Positions 1-6,794 of a stretch of DNA of 26,654 nt are shown here, in pieces. Each line of letters begins with the position of its first letter. Within the stretch, counting starts at the first letter, position 1. Below the pieces are notes generated by a model, which searched no databases, had not been told where the DNA came from, and saw only the letters and a list, made by a program, of their open reading frames with translations. Origin of the DNA: DASUMF01 sp040510575 (GTDB taxonomy: Bacteria; Actinomycetota; Acidimicrobiia; IMCC26256; DASPTH01); assembly GCA_040510575.1 (NCBI GenBank), contig JBEVIU010000098.1, forward strand, positions 1 to 26,654, in the 5' to 3' direction. The position numbers and the translations under genes were made by a program.

Positions 1-618
1 CACTTCAACGAGGTGTTCATCAGCGACGTGAGGATCCCCGACGCCGAGCGACTCGGCGACGTCGGTGCCGGGTGGAGGGTCGCGAACTCCACGCTCGCCC
101 AGGAGCGCTACAACATGCCACGCCTCCCCAACCGCGGCGACGGCGCGATCGCGTTGGCGGTCGCCGCGTGGAAGGCGCGCCCCGACACGACGTCGGACGA
201 AGCGCTCGTGCTCAAGGACCAGCTCATGCAGCACTGGGTGGCAGCCGAGGCGATGCGCCTGCTGCAGGCGCGGGCGGCGATGCTGCGCGCAGTCGGCGGC
301 TCCGGGCCCGAGGGATCGCTGGGCAAGCTGGCGGTGTCGGTGACCGGTCGCAAACTCGCGGAGTGGGCGTCGTGCCTCATCGGCCCCGACGGCATGCTGA
401 TCGACAACTACGACGGCAACATGTCCTTCATGAGCGCCGAGGGCACGATGGGCGGCGAGTACGCGCTGCAGCACTCGTTCGTGGGCAGCCCCGGCATGTC
501 GATCGCCGGCGGCACCGACGAGATCCAGCGCAACATCATCGGTGACCGCGTGCTCGGGCTCCCGCGTGAGCCCTCGGTCGACAAGGGCGTGCCCTGGAGC
601 GAGACCCTCCGCAACTGA
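1..618 (+). CDS. Acyl-CoA dehydrogenase (FadE-like), C-terminal part
   Basis: The gene is cut by the window edge: the frame is open from base 1 (reading HFNEVF...), so the first GTG at 13 is probably internal. What remains is the end of the middle beta domain (FISDVRIPDAERLGDVGAGW) and the C-terminal helical domain of a flavin-dependent acyl-CoA dehydrogenase, which puts an alpha-beta double bond into acyl-CoAs. The diagnostic C-terminal motif GGTDEIQRNIIGDRVLGLPR is present. As in many actinobacterial FadE proteins, glycine stands where mitochondrial enzymes carry the catalytic Glu of YEGT, so the base must lie elsewhere or in a partner subunit. The gene ends 9 nt before a strong hairpin. 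The family is certain, the substrate unknown. Confidence 0.93.
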   Translation, partial: HFNEVFISDVRIPDAERLGDVGAGWRVANSTLAQERYNMPRLPNRGDGAIALAVAAWKARPDTTSDEALVLKDQLMQHWVAAEAMRLLQARAAMLRAVGGSGPEGSLGKLAVSVTGRKLAEWASCLIGPDGMLIDNYDGNMSFMSAEGTMGGEYALQHSFVGSPGMSIAGGTDEIQRNIIGDRVLGLPREPSVDKGVPWSETLRN

Positions 619-627
619 CTCACCGCG

Positions 628-675
628 AACTGGCGTCAGCAAACCGGGACATGCCTGGGTCTGATGACGCCAGTT
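628..675 (+). terminator. Hairpin A, putative bidirectional terminator and member of a repeated hairpin family
   Basis: AACTGGCGTCA (628-638) pairs perfectly with TGACGCCAGTT (665-675). The enclosed 26 nt can add CAG/CTG and ACC/GGT pairs. The element fills the gap between two convergent genes, 9 nt after the dehydrogenase stop and 11 nt after the stop of the leftward LLM gene. No U-tract follows on either strand, so a classical intrinsic terminator is not proven. Its core recurs at 14887-14934. Confidence 0.6.
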
Positions 676-686
676 GTCGTCGTTCG

Positions 687-1574
687 TCAGCCGACGAGGC
701 CGATCTCCTTCGCATACTGCTCCACCGCGGCCAGGCCCTCGCGACCCACGGTCCCGACCTTGGTGTCGGGCCACGGCGTGACCACCACCCGGTCGACGCC
801 GATGTCCGCCATGGCCTGGAGCTCCTCGAGCGACAGCGGGCCTTGCAGCGTGATGGTCGAGAATTCGAACGGCGTGCCGGAACGACCGGCCTTCTCGAGC
901 TCTTCGAGGATGGCGGGGCGGTCGTCGGGCATCCCGTACCAGCCGTCACCGAGCCGACCCGCTCTGCGCACCGCAGGGCCCGCCCCACCACCGATGTGGA
1001 TCGGCATCGGCTGCTGCACCGGCTTGGGCTGGAATCCCATCGGTCCGAAGTCGAAGAACTCCCCGTGGAATTCCGGGTGCTCGTCTTCGAACAGCACGCG
1101 CAGGGCGCGGATCACCTCGTTCATCCGCGCGCCGCGCCGTTCCCACTCGTTGCCGGTCCACGCGTACTCGTCGGGCGTCCACCCGAGCCCGACCGCCATG
1201 TCGATGCGCCCGCCCGAGATCACGTCGAGGGTCGCGAGGGTCTTCCCGACCAACACGGGGTCCCGCAGCGCGAGCATGTAGATGCCGATGCCGAGACGCA
1301 CCTTCGTCGTGACCGACGCCAGGTGCGCCAGCACGATCATCGGGTCGGGGAAATTGGAGTCGGGACCGAACGGCACCATCTCCTCGGTGAACGCGTCGCC
1401 CATCATCTCGGCGCCGGGGAACTTCTTCCACCAGTCCGCCCTCGTCGACAAGCAGATGTGCTCCCCCGACCAGAGCGACTCGTAGCCCAACGACTCGGCC
1501 AACTGCGCGTACTCGGCCAAGAGCTCCGTCTCGACCCAGACGATGTTGAGCCCGACCTTCACCGGCGGCGCCAT
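687..1574 (-). CDS. LLM-class (luciferase-like, probably F420-dependent) oxidoreductase
   Basis: This 295-residue protein has the bacterial-luciferase TIM-barrel fold. Visible family features are the N-terminal strand VKVGLNIVW, the segment SLWSGEHI, the central LATLDVISGGRIDMAVGLGW and the late strand PIHIGGGAG. In actinobacteria such proteins usually use coenzyme F420, less often FMN, to reduce or oxygenate small organic substrates. The ATG at 1574 follows a GGGGGGAG ribosome site, and the gene starts 37 nt after the amidohydrolase stop, so the two are probably cotranscribed. The TIG... signature and length fit TIGR03619-type family members, but the substrate cannot be read from the sequence. 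Confidence 0.88.
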   Translation of the reverse strand: MAPPVKVGLNIVWVETELLAEYAQLAESLGYESLWSGEHICLSTRADWWKKFPGAEMMGDAFTEEMVPFGPDSNFPDPMIVLAHLASVTTKVRLGIGIYMLALRDPVLVGKTLATLDVISGGRIDMAVGLGWTPDEYAWTGNEWERRGARMNEVIRALRVLFEDEHPEFHGEFFDFGPMGFQPKPVQQPMPIHIGGGAGPAVRRAGRLGDGWYGMPDDRPAILEELEKAGRSGTPFEFSTITLQGPLSLEELQAMADIGVDRVVVTPWPDTKVGTVGREGLAAVEQYAKEIGLVG

Positions 1575-1611
1575 GGCGCTCCCCCCACCCTCGTTCGAAC
1601 GATGTCCAAGC

Positions 1612-2844
1612 CTACGCGTCGACCTTCATGATCCTCGCCAGTGAGCCACCCATGATCAGCGCCTGTGTCTCGGCGTCGAGATCCTCGACCGCGTCCGAGT
1701 AGGCCAACGGGTCGGCCATGCCCTCGGGGTGCGGGAAGTCGGAGCCCCACATCACGTGATCGGCCGGCAAGAGCTCGACGAGGCCGGCGGGGTCGGGGTC
1801 GTGGAACGCGTGCACCCAGACGTTGCGCTTGAACACCTCGACCGGGTCCTCCTCGAAGATCACCGGTGAGCGCTCGTAGGTGTCGGCGAGCTTCTGGACG
1901 AACGGGCGGATCCAGCTGCTCGGAAACTCCACCGGCGCGAACTTCAGCGTCGGGAAGCGGGTGGCGAGCTCGTGCCCGATGATCGACGCCATCGCGTCGA
2001 TGAGCGGCGACTTCTCCGACATCAGCGCCTGGAACGCGGGCGACGCGTTGTTCACGAAGGCGCGGAACTCACGGCCGCTGGTGCCTTCCCAGTCGTTGAC
2101 GTAGCGCTGGTACCCGCTGTCGCCGGAGTGCATGCCGACCACGAGGTCGCGTTCGACCACTGCCTCCCAGAAGGGATCGAACTCCTGGAGCGCGAACGAC
2201 TTGCGACCGCGATACGTGGGCACGGGCGCGACGCGGATCAGGAAGGCGCGAGCGCCACGGTCGGCAACCCAGTTGAGCTCGTCGATCGCAGCGTCGAGCT
2301 TGCTGAGGCTGATGATCGGCGTGGCGAAGATCGCGTCGGCGTAGTTGAACGTCCAGTGCTCGTGCATCCACTCGTTGAGCGCGTGGATGATCACGCATGT
2401 GGCGTCGGGGTCGTCGGCGAGGCGCTCCTCGAGCACGCTCGCGAGCGTCGGCCACATCAGCGCGCGGTCGATCCCCATGTCCTTCATCAGCGCGAGGCGG
2501 GGCTCGGGGTCGAAGAACGCATCGATGCCGGGCATCACCTTCGGCTTCGGGCGCGCGCCCGGCTCGATCCGGTCGTCACCCGACTCCTTCGCGGTGTTGT
2601 GGTCGCGCCCGTAGCCTCCGGGAACCGCGACCCGGTTGAACGTCGGGTTCGGGATGTAGTCGCTGATCTGGTCGCGCAACGCGAGCTTGGTGCGACCGTT
2701 GATGTCGACGTACTTGATGATGCCGTCGTACTCCTTCGGGATGAACTGCGTCAGCGCATCCCGGTTCTCGTACATGTGGTTGTCGGCGTCGAACGTCGGG
2801 TACGGGAGCCGGCGCTCCCGCATGTAGACGAGATCATCAGCCAT
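1612..2844 (-). CDS. Amidohydrolase-2 family metal-dependent hydrolase/decarboxylase
   Basis: I start this 410-residue protein at the ATG at 2844, after the ribosome site GGGGGGAA. The frame stays open further upstream, but that part is Arg/Ser-rich low-complexity sequence and not protein-like. The fold is a metal-dependent TIM barrel of the ACMSD/amidohydrolase-2 type. The N-terminal DxH metal motif is D21-N-H23 in FDADNH, a barrel histidine lies in GMHSGD, and the C-terminal metal-binding motif is GSDFPHPEG. Such enzymes hydrolyse or decarboxylate cyclic or aromatic acids. The gene has its own promoter with an inverted repeat over the -35, and an LLM gene follows closely. The real reaction is unknown. 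Confidence 0.88.
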   Translation of the reverse strand: MADDLVYMRERRLPYPTFDADNHMYENRDALTQFIPKEYDGIIKYVDINGRTKLALRDQISDYIPNPTFNRVAVPGGYGRDHNTAKESGDDRIEPGARPKPKVMPGIDAFFDPEPRLALMKDMGIDRALMWPTLASVLEERLADDPDATCVIIHALNEWMHEHWTFNYADAIFATPIISLSKLDAAIDELNWVADRGARAFLIRVAPVPTYRGRKSFALQEFDPFWEAVVERDLVVGMHSGDSGYQRYVNDWEGTSGREFRAFVNNASPAFQALMSEKSPLIDAMASIIGHELATRFPTLKFAPVEFPSSWIRPFVQKLADTYERSPVIFEEDPVEVFKRNVWVHAFHDPDPAGLVELLPADHVMWGSDFPHPEGMADPLAYSDAVEDLDAETQALIMGGSLARIMKVDA

Positions 2845-2893
2845 CGGTGTTCCCCCCGGAGGATCGCGCGCGCGCGGCGGACGTACGTTGCAA

Positions 2894-2922
2894 ACGCTAG
2901 GCCGCGGGCGCCGAAGGGGCAA
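2894..2922 (-). promoter_or_regulatory. Promoter of the amidohydrolase-LLM unit
   Basis: On the minus strand, -35 TTGCCC (2922-2917) and -10 TAGCGT (2899-2894) are separated by exactly 17 nt. The predicted start near 2887 gives a leader of about 43 nt with a ribosome site before the ATG at 2844. The match is good for a sigma-70/HrdB-type actinobacterial promoter. Confidence 0.55.
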
Positions 2923-2942
2923 ACAGCCGGCGATTTTGCCCC
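2916..2942 (-). promoter_or_regulatory. Inverted repeat overlapping the -35 box (operator or terminator)
   Basis: GGGGCAAA (2916-2923) and TTTGCCCC (2935-2942) form a perfect 8-bp inverted repeat with an 11-nt centre. One arm contains the -35 box of the amidohydrolase promoter. The element also lies 38 nt after the stop of the upstream leftward gene, so it could act as a terminator hairpin. No U-tract follows, which makes me prefer an operator. Confidence 0.5.
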
Positions 2943-2980
2943 GGCCCCGGAATCCCGGCTCAGCGCACGCCGACCGAGGC

Positions 2981-3721
2981 TCAGAACTCGAAGTCGTACT
3001 CGAGCGGGACGATGCTGCGGTACGGGAGGAAGGCCAGTGGCTCGTAGACCCCGCCGTGGGGCGGGAACCGCCCGATCGCCGCGGCATAGCGCATCGCCGC
3101 ATCGATGCGGGACATCATCACCTTGGGGTCGGCTTCGAGCAGGAGCAGGTGGAGAACGAGATCGCTGGCTGGGCCGGCGGGCTCGAAGCGCAGCACCGCG
3201 AGCACGCCGTCGATCGCAAGCAGGTCGGGAACGTGGACGTCGTCCCACCACTGCAGCGCGTCGGCCCGGCGGTCGGGAGCGGGGGGACGGCCGATGGCGA
3301 CGACCACGCCGCGGTGCGCGAGATACGGGATCGCCTCCTCGCTCACGTTGCATCCCGCACGCGCCCACGCACCGGCGGTGCGCCAACGTCCCGCGAACAC
3401 GCCGCGGCCGTCACGGAAGTAGCGACCGGCCTTGACGATCCCGCGGTCCTTGGTGGTCCATCCCGCCATCGCGGTCTCGCCGTCGAAGTCGGGGATCGCC
3501 GCGAAGTACACCGTGAGATACGGCGCGTGCTGGGTGATCACGTCGCCGCTCAGCGTGCCGAGGCCTTGGAGATCGCGCGGCGCCACGTAGCGGCGGGCGG
3601 TGGCGATGTCGGCCTTCGAGATGTGCTCGGCCAGGTGGTCGAGGTCGTACCAGCGGTTGTACTCCTCGGTGAGCTCGGGCGGGATGTCGAGCAGCGCCAG
3701 CATGATCCCGTGCAGTTGCAT
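2981..3721 (-). CDS. EthD-like / dimeric alpha-beta barrel protein with two repeats, function unknown
   Basis: This 246-residue protein has two similar halves. Each carries a short aromatic-acidic-histidine motif typical of EthD/stress-responsive alpha-beta barrel proteins: NRWYDLDHLAEH near residue 22, and WWDDVHVPDLLAIDGVLAVLRFE in the second half. Two ferredoxin-like repeats in one chain would make an intramolecular version of the usual dimer. Relatives occur beside ring or side-chain degradation genes, but few have a known reaction. The ATG at 3721 shares its A with the TGA of the phosphoesterase gene (TGATG), with GGGGGG just upstream, so translation is coupled. The fold call is moderately firm, the function is not known. 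Confidence 0.7.
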   Translation of the reverse strand: MQLHGIMLALLDIPPELTEEYNRWYDLDHLAEHISKADIATARRYVAPRDLQGLGTLSGDVITQHAPYLTVYFAAIPDFDGETAMAGWTTKDRGIVKAGRYFRDGRGVFAGRWRTAGAWARAGCNVSEEAIPYLAHRGVVVAIGRPPAPDRRADALQWWDDVHVPDLLAIDGVLAVLRFEPAGPASDLVLHLLLLEADPKVMMSRIDAAMRYAAAIGRFPPHGGVYEPLAFLPYRSIVPLEYDFEF

Positions 3722-4479
3722 CAGTGAGTCCCCCCGGTGTCGTGAACGACGATTGATTGATCGAGCCCGGTCCAGCGCGGCCGCGCGCCTTCGCCAGGGA
3801 TGAAGTCGACGAGCACCACGCCGGCGTCACCGCCGCGCGACGTGGCGGTCGCGCCGCAGTAGCGTACCGGCGTCGGCTCGTCGCGCACCTCCTGGTACAC
3901 GTGCACGTGACCGAGCGCGACGTAGTCCCACAACACGTTGGCGAGGTCGCCGTCGAAGATCGGCGACGAACGAAACGCAGGCCCGTCGGCCAGGAGCAGG
4001 CCGTGGCCCACCGCAATGGTCCACCGGTCGGACGGAGGCGCGGGCAGGCCGGCGAACGGTCGATAGCCCGGCTCGTGCTCGATCATGGCGCGACCCCACA
4101 TCACCACGTCGGTGCCCGGGACCTCGACCAAGGAGCCGTCGTGGTCGTCGATGAACTGCACGTGCTCGCAGCGTGTGGCGATGTCGAAGCGGTGATGGAC
4201 GGACCGCTCGTCGAGCACGTCGTGGTTCCCGGGCACGATCACCACCGGGCACGTGAGCAGGTCGAACTGGGCCGCGGTCCACTCGAGCGTCTCGTCGGAC
4301 ATGCGAGCACTGTCGAACAGGTCACCGGCCACGAGGACCGCGTCGACCCGTTCGCGTCTCGCCAGGTCGATGGCCTGCGCGAAGGCGCGCTCCTCGCGGC
4401 CGTGCGCGCCGGCGCCGATGTGGCAGTCGGAGGTGTGCAGCACCGTGGCGGGGCGCCGCGCGTCGATGGCCGTGTGCAC
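3721..4479 (-). CDS. Calcineurin-like metallophosphoesterase (Mre11/SbcD-like)
   Basis: This 252-residue protein has the full two-metal set of the family: D18-x-H20, G52-D53-x-x-D56, G84-N85-H86-D87, H159 in VGHGLLL and H191-x-H193 in LGHVHVY. The order and spacing match the COG0420 group (SbcD/Mre11 nucleases and relatives). It is shorter than SbcD (about 400 aa), lacks the capping domain, and no SbcC-type ATPase is adjacent. A nuclease role is therefore only one option; phosphodiester or nucleotide hydrolysis is equally possible. The start is GTG with TAGCCT 7 nt upstream, which suggests a leaderless mRNA of its own. It is translationally coupled to the EthD-like gene, an unusual partner. 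Confidence 0.85.
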   Translation of the reverse strand: MHTAIDARRPATVLHTSDCHIGAGAHGREERAFAQAIDLARRERVDAVLVAGDLFDSARMSDETLEWTAAQFDLLTCPVVIVPGNHDVLDERSVHHRFDIATRCEHVQFIDDHDGSLVEVPGTDVVMWGRAMIEHEPGYRPFAGLPAPPSDRWTIAVGHGLLLADGPAFRSSPIFDGDLANVLWDYVALGHVHVYQEVRDEPTPVRYCGATATSRGGDAGVVLVDFIPGEGARPRWTGLDQSIVVHDTGGTH

Positions 4480-4492
4480 CTGCGGCAGGCTA
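4480..4492 (-). promoter_or_regulatory. Leaderless-type -10 box of the phosphoesterase gene
   Basis: TAGCCT (4492-4487, minus strand) fits TANNNT and ends 7 nt before the GTG at 4479, so transcription would begin at or next to the start codon. No clear -35 box is visible and no Shine-Dalgarno sequence precedes the start. Confidence 0.45.
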
Positions 4493-4560
4493 CGGCCGGG
4501 CCGATGGCGTCCGCCACATGCCGGTGACCGACCTCGACGACCACCGCGCCCGAGCGACGT

Positions 4561-5346
4561 TCACTCCTGGCCGCGCAGCAGCGACTCCTGGGTGAGGTAG
4601 GCGGCGAGCGTTCCCGCGCGGTCGTGGATCGTGCCGGTGAACACGCCTCGGGATCCGGCCAGCGTGACTGGGCGCAGGTCCACGAACACCCACCCGCTCA
4701 CGTCGACCCGACGCTGCAGCCACACGGAGTGGTCGAGGCTCGGGCCACCGTATCCACGCGCCGCCTCGAGCGAGCCGAACGCCCAGCCCAGATCCGAGAG
4801 ATAGGTGAGGACGCAGGCGCGGGTCACCGGATCGTCGGGGATGTCGCCGCGTGGGCGCACCCAGAACTGCCCGGATCGCCACGGCTGGTCTTCCGGAGCA
4901 CTCGGATACCGGAGGTCGAGGAGCACGTTGTGGCCGGTGCGCTCCCCTTCCGCCATCGACTCGGGATCACCGGCGTCGGCGTCGATGGCGGGCACCTGGT
5001 GGTCGACACCTGGCTCCTCGACGTGGAACGACGCCAGCCCGCTGAAGATGACCTTCCCCTCTTGGATCGCGTTCACGTGGCGGGCCGAGAACGATCGGCC
5101 GTCGCGGTCGCGGTCGACCGCCAGCACCGTCGGACGTTCCGCCCGTCCCGGTCGCAGGAAGTAGCCGTGCAACGAGTGCGGGACGCGGTCGTCGTCGACG
5201 GTGGCCGCCGCGGCGCGCAGCGCCTGGGCCGCCACTTGCCCGCCGTAGAGATTCGGAAGGAACTGATCGGCTGGGTTGTGGGCCCGGTACAGGTTGGTGT
5301 CGATCTCCTCGAGCGTGAGGAGATCGACCAACGACTCGGCGAGCAC
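4561..5346 (-). CDS. tesB: Acyl-CoA thioesterase II (TesB-like, double hotdog)
   Basis: This 261-residue protein hydrolyses acyl-CoAs to free acids and CoA in the cytosol. The first hotdog has LYGGQVAAQALRAAAATV and HSLHGYFLRPGR. The second has LTYLSDLGWAFG, LDHSVWLQRRV and, at the end, AYLTQESLLRG. D185, S207 and Q253 sit where TesB enzymes carry their Asp/Thr-Ser/Gln active-site set, so it should be active. Length is slightly below E. coli TesB (286). Start is GTG at 5346 with TAGGTT 8 nt upstream and no ribosome site, again a leaderless signature. It may return CoA when acyl-CoA intermediates of the neighbouring pathways accumulate. Confidence 0.9.
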   Translation of the reverse strand: MLAESLVDLLTLEEIDTNLYRAHNPADQFLPNLYGGQVAAQALRAAAATVDDDRVPHSLHGYFLRPGRAERPTVLAVDRDRDGRSFSARHVNAIQEGKVIFSGLASFHVEEPGVDHQVPAIDADAGDPESMAEGERTGHNVLLDLRYPSAPEDQPWRSGQFWVRPRGDIPDDPVTRACVLTYLSDLGWAFGSLEAARGYGGPSLDHSVWLQRRVDVSGWVFVDLRPVTLAGSRGVFTGTIHDRAGTLAAYLTQESLLRGQE

Positions 5347-5360
5347 GGCAACGGAACCTA
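5347..5360 (-). promoter_or_regulatory. Leaderless-type -10 box of the thioesterase gene
   Basis: TAGGTT (5360-5355, minus strand) ends 8 nt before the GTG at 5346. The run TAGGTTCCGT is repeated exactly before the thiolase ATG at 9146, with the same 8-nt spacing. No convincing -35 is seen; the 15-bp tandem repeats begin about where it should be. Confidence 0.5.
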
Positions 5361-5379
5361 CTGCTTCTCCTCAGGCACC

Positions 5380-5439
5380 CTCGTGGCGCCGAGGCTCGTG
5401 GCGCCGAGGCTCGTTGCGCCGAGGCTCGTTGCGTCGTGG
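5380..5439. repeat. Four tandem 15-bp repeats in a divergent promoter region
   Basis: Units are 5380-5394, 5395-5409, 5410-5424 and 5425-5439. Units 1 and 2 are identical (CTCGTGGCGCCGAGG), unit 3 differs by one base and unit 4 is degenerate at its end. With the preceding C, each unit is a small inverted repeat (CCTCG...CGAGG). The array lies between the divergent thioesterase and SDR genes, outside both reading frames, just upstream of the thioesterase -10. Confidence 0.9.
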
Positions 5440-5502
5440 TCCCCACTCGCATCCCTGCGCCGGGTGGGATAGAACCTGGCGAGCACCGCGACCGGGGGGA
5501 AC

Positions 5503-6312
5503 ATGACGTCGACAGGTGGGCCCGACGACGGGCAGCAGCTCGCAGACCGACACCTGGAAGGGAAGGTGGTGGTCGTCTCAGGCGCGACGAGTGGCAGCGG
5601 TCGCGCCATCGCGCGGCGATTCGTCGCCGAAGGCGCCGACGTGGTCATGCTCGCCCGCGGGAAGGAGCGTCTGCTCGCCGAAGCCGCTGCGCTCGGGCCT
5701 TCGGCGGTGCCGATCGTCACCGACGTCGGCGCGATCGACAGCGTGCGCGCCGCGTTCGACGAGATCGCTGACCGCTTCGGCAAGCTCGACGTGTTGATCA
5801 ACAACGCCGCGGTGTACCGGCCGTGCTACGTCGAGCAGCTCAGCGATCTCGACATCATGCAGCAGGTGCACACGAACTTCGTCGGTCCGGTGCTCACGTG
5901 CCGGGCCGCGATCCCGCTGCTGCGCGCGGCCGGTGGCGGCGACATCGTGAACACATCGAGCGAGTCGACCCTCGACCCGTTCCCCATGCTGTCGATCTAC
6001 GTCGCCACGAAGGCCGCGCTCGAAGCGTTCAGCCGCACACTCATGACCGAGGTGCAAGACGACGACATCCGCGTGACCGTCCTCGTGCAGGGCACCGCGC
6101 ACGAGGGCGAGGGTTCCACCGATTGGGCATGGGACCCCGAGAACGCAGCAACCGCATACGCGTTGTGGGCCGAGAAGGGCTACTTGGCGAAGGTGCAGGG
6201 TCGCACGGGGAGCGCCGGGCAGTCGTCCGACGACGTCGCCGACGTGCACGTGTACATCGTGACGCGTCCCCGCGGCCAGAAGCTCGACACCGTGCACGTC
6301 CGTTCGTACTGA
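5503..6312 (+). CDS. Short-chain dehydrogenase/reductase (SDR)
   Basis: This 269-residue classical SDR has an N-terminal Rossmann fold that oxidises alcohols or reduces ketones with NAD(P). The nucleotide loop is SGATSGSG at residues 26-33 (first Thr replaced by Ser), the structural motif NNAA is at 100-103, the catalytic Ser is in VNTSSES near 152, and Y166-xxx-K170 is intact. The ATG at 5503 follows GGGGGGAAC, a good ribosome site. The C-terminus (VTRPRGQKLDTVHVRSY) is the usual end of the substrate-binding region. A VOC gene starts 20 nt later and an LLM gene follows, so these three probably act in one pathway. Substrate unknown. Confidence 0.92.
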   Translation: MTSTGGPDDGQQLADRHLEGKVVVVSGATSGSGRAIARRFVAEGADVVMLARGKERLLAEAAALGPSAVPIVTDVGAIDSVRAAFDEIADRFGKLDVLINNAAVYRPCYVEQLSDLDIMQQVHTNFVGPVLTCRAAIPLLRAAGGGDIVNTSSESTLDPFPMLSIYVATKAALEAFSRTLMTEVQDDDIRVTVLVQGTAHEGEGSTDWAWDPENAATAYALWAEKGYLAKVQGRTGSAGQSSDDVADVHVYIVTRPRGQKLDTVHVRSY

Positions 6313-6332
6313 CCGGGGAGACGACATCCGTC

Positions 6333-6794
6333 ATGGACCGCATCAACCACGTGAAGCTCACCACCCCGAACCCGGAGCTGGTCGACGCCTTCCTCCGCCA
6401 GGTGGTCGACATCCCCGAGGGTTGGCCGCTCGGCACCAACGCACCGGTGATCGCGCCCGACATGCCGCTCGGCCCCGGCGGTGACCTGGACCCGAAGGTC
6501 GTGAACGAGACCCGCAACGCGAGCCTCGGACTGGATGTGACCGGCTTCATCAGCGGCGACACGAACAGCCGGCAGTTCCAGATCCTCTCGGGCGAGAACG
6601 CGCAGGTGTGGGCGGTGTGCATCGGAACCCGCTACATCGAGCGGGCGCACGAGCGGTGCGCGGCGCGCGGTATCCCCGCAACCCCCATCACGGTTGCCGA
6701 CTGGAACGAGCGCGACCACATCGTGAACTTTTTCTGCGTCGTCGCCGGCGTCATGTTCGAAGTCATCCGCGTGGAACCAAAGGAGACCTCGTGA
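6333..6794 (+). CDS. VOC/glyoxalase-fold protein
   Basis: This 153-residue protein starts at the ATG at 6333; the frame is open upstream but there it overlaps the SDR gene. It opens with MDRINHVKLTTPNPE, where H6 is the usual first metal ligand of the vicinal-oxygen-chelate fold, and ends with VMFEVIRVEP, where E143 is the typical last ligand. Between them are two beta-alpha-beta-beta-beta modules, the second beginning near IGTRYIERAHERCAARGI. Members include glyoxalases, epimerases (methylmalonyl-CoA epimerase) and extradiol dioxygenases. Length and single-domain size fit an isomerase or epimerase more than a dioxygenase, but that is inference. It overlaps the next gene by 4 nt. Confidence 0.8.
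   Translation: MDRINHVKLTTPNPELVDAFLRQVVDIPEGWPLGTNAPVIAPDMPLGPGGDLDPKVVNETRNASLGLDVTGFISGDTNSRQFQILSGENAQVWAVCIGTRYIERAHERCAARGIPATPITVADWNERDHIVNFFCVVAGVMFEVIRVEPKETS

Noticed and set aside
2869..2878. Alternating CG tract (CGCGCGCGCG)
   Set aside because: A short CG run in very GC-rich DNA; no evidence of a functional Z-DNA or regulatory site.
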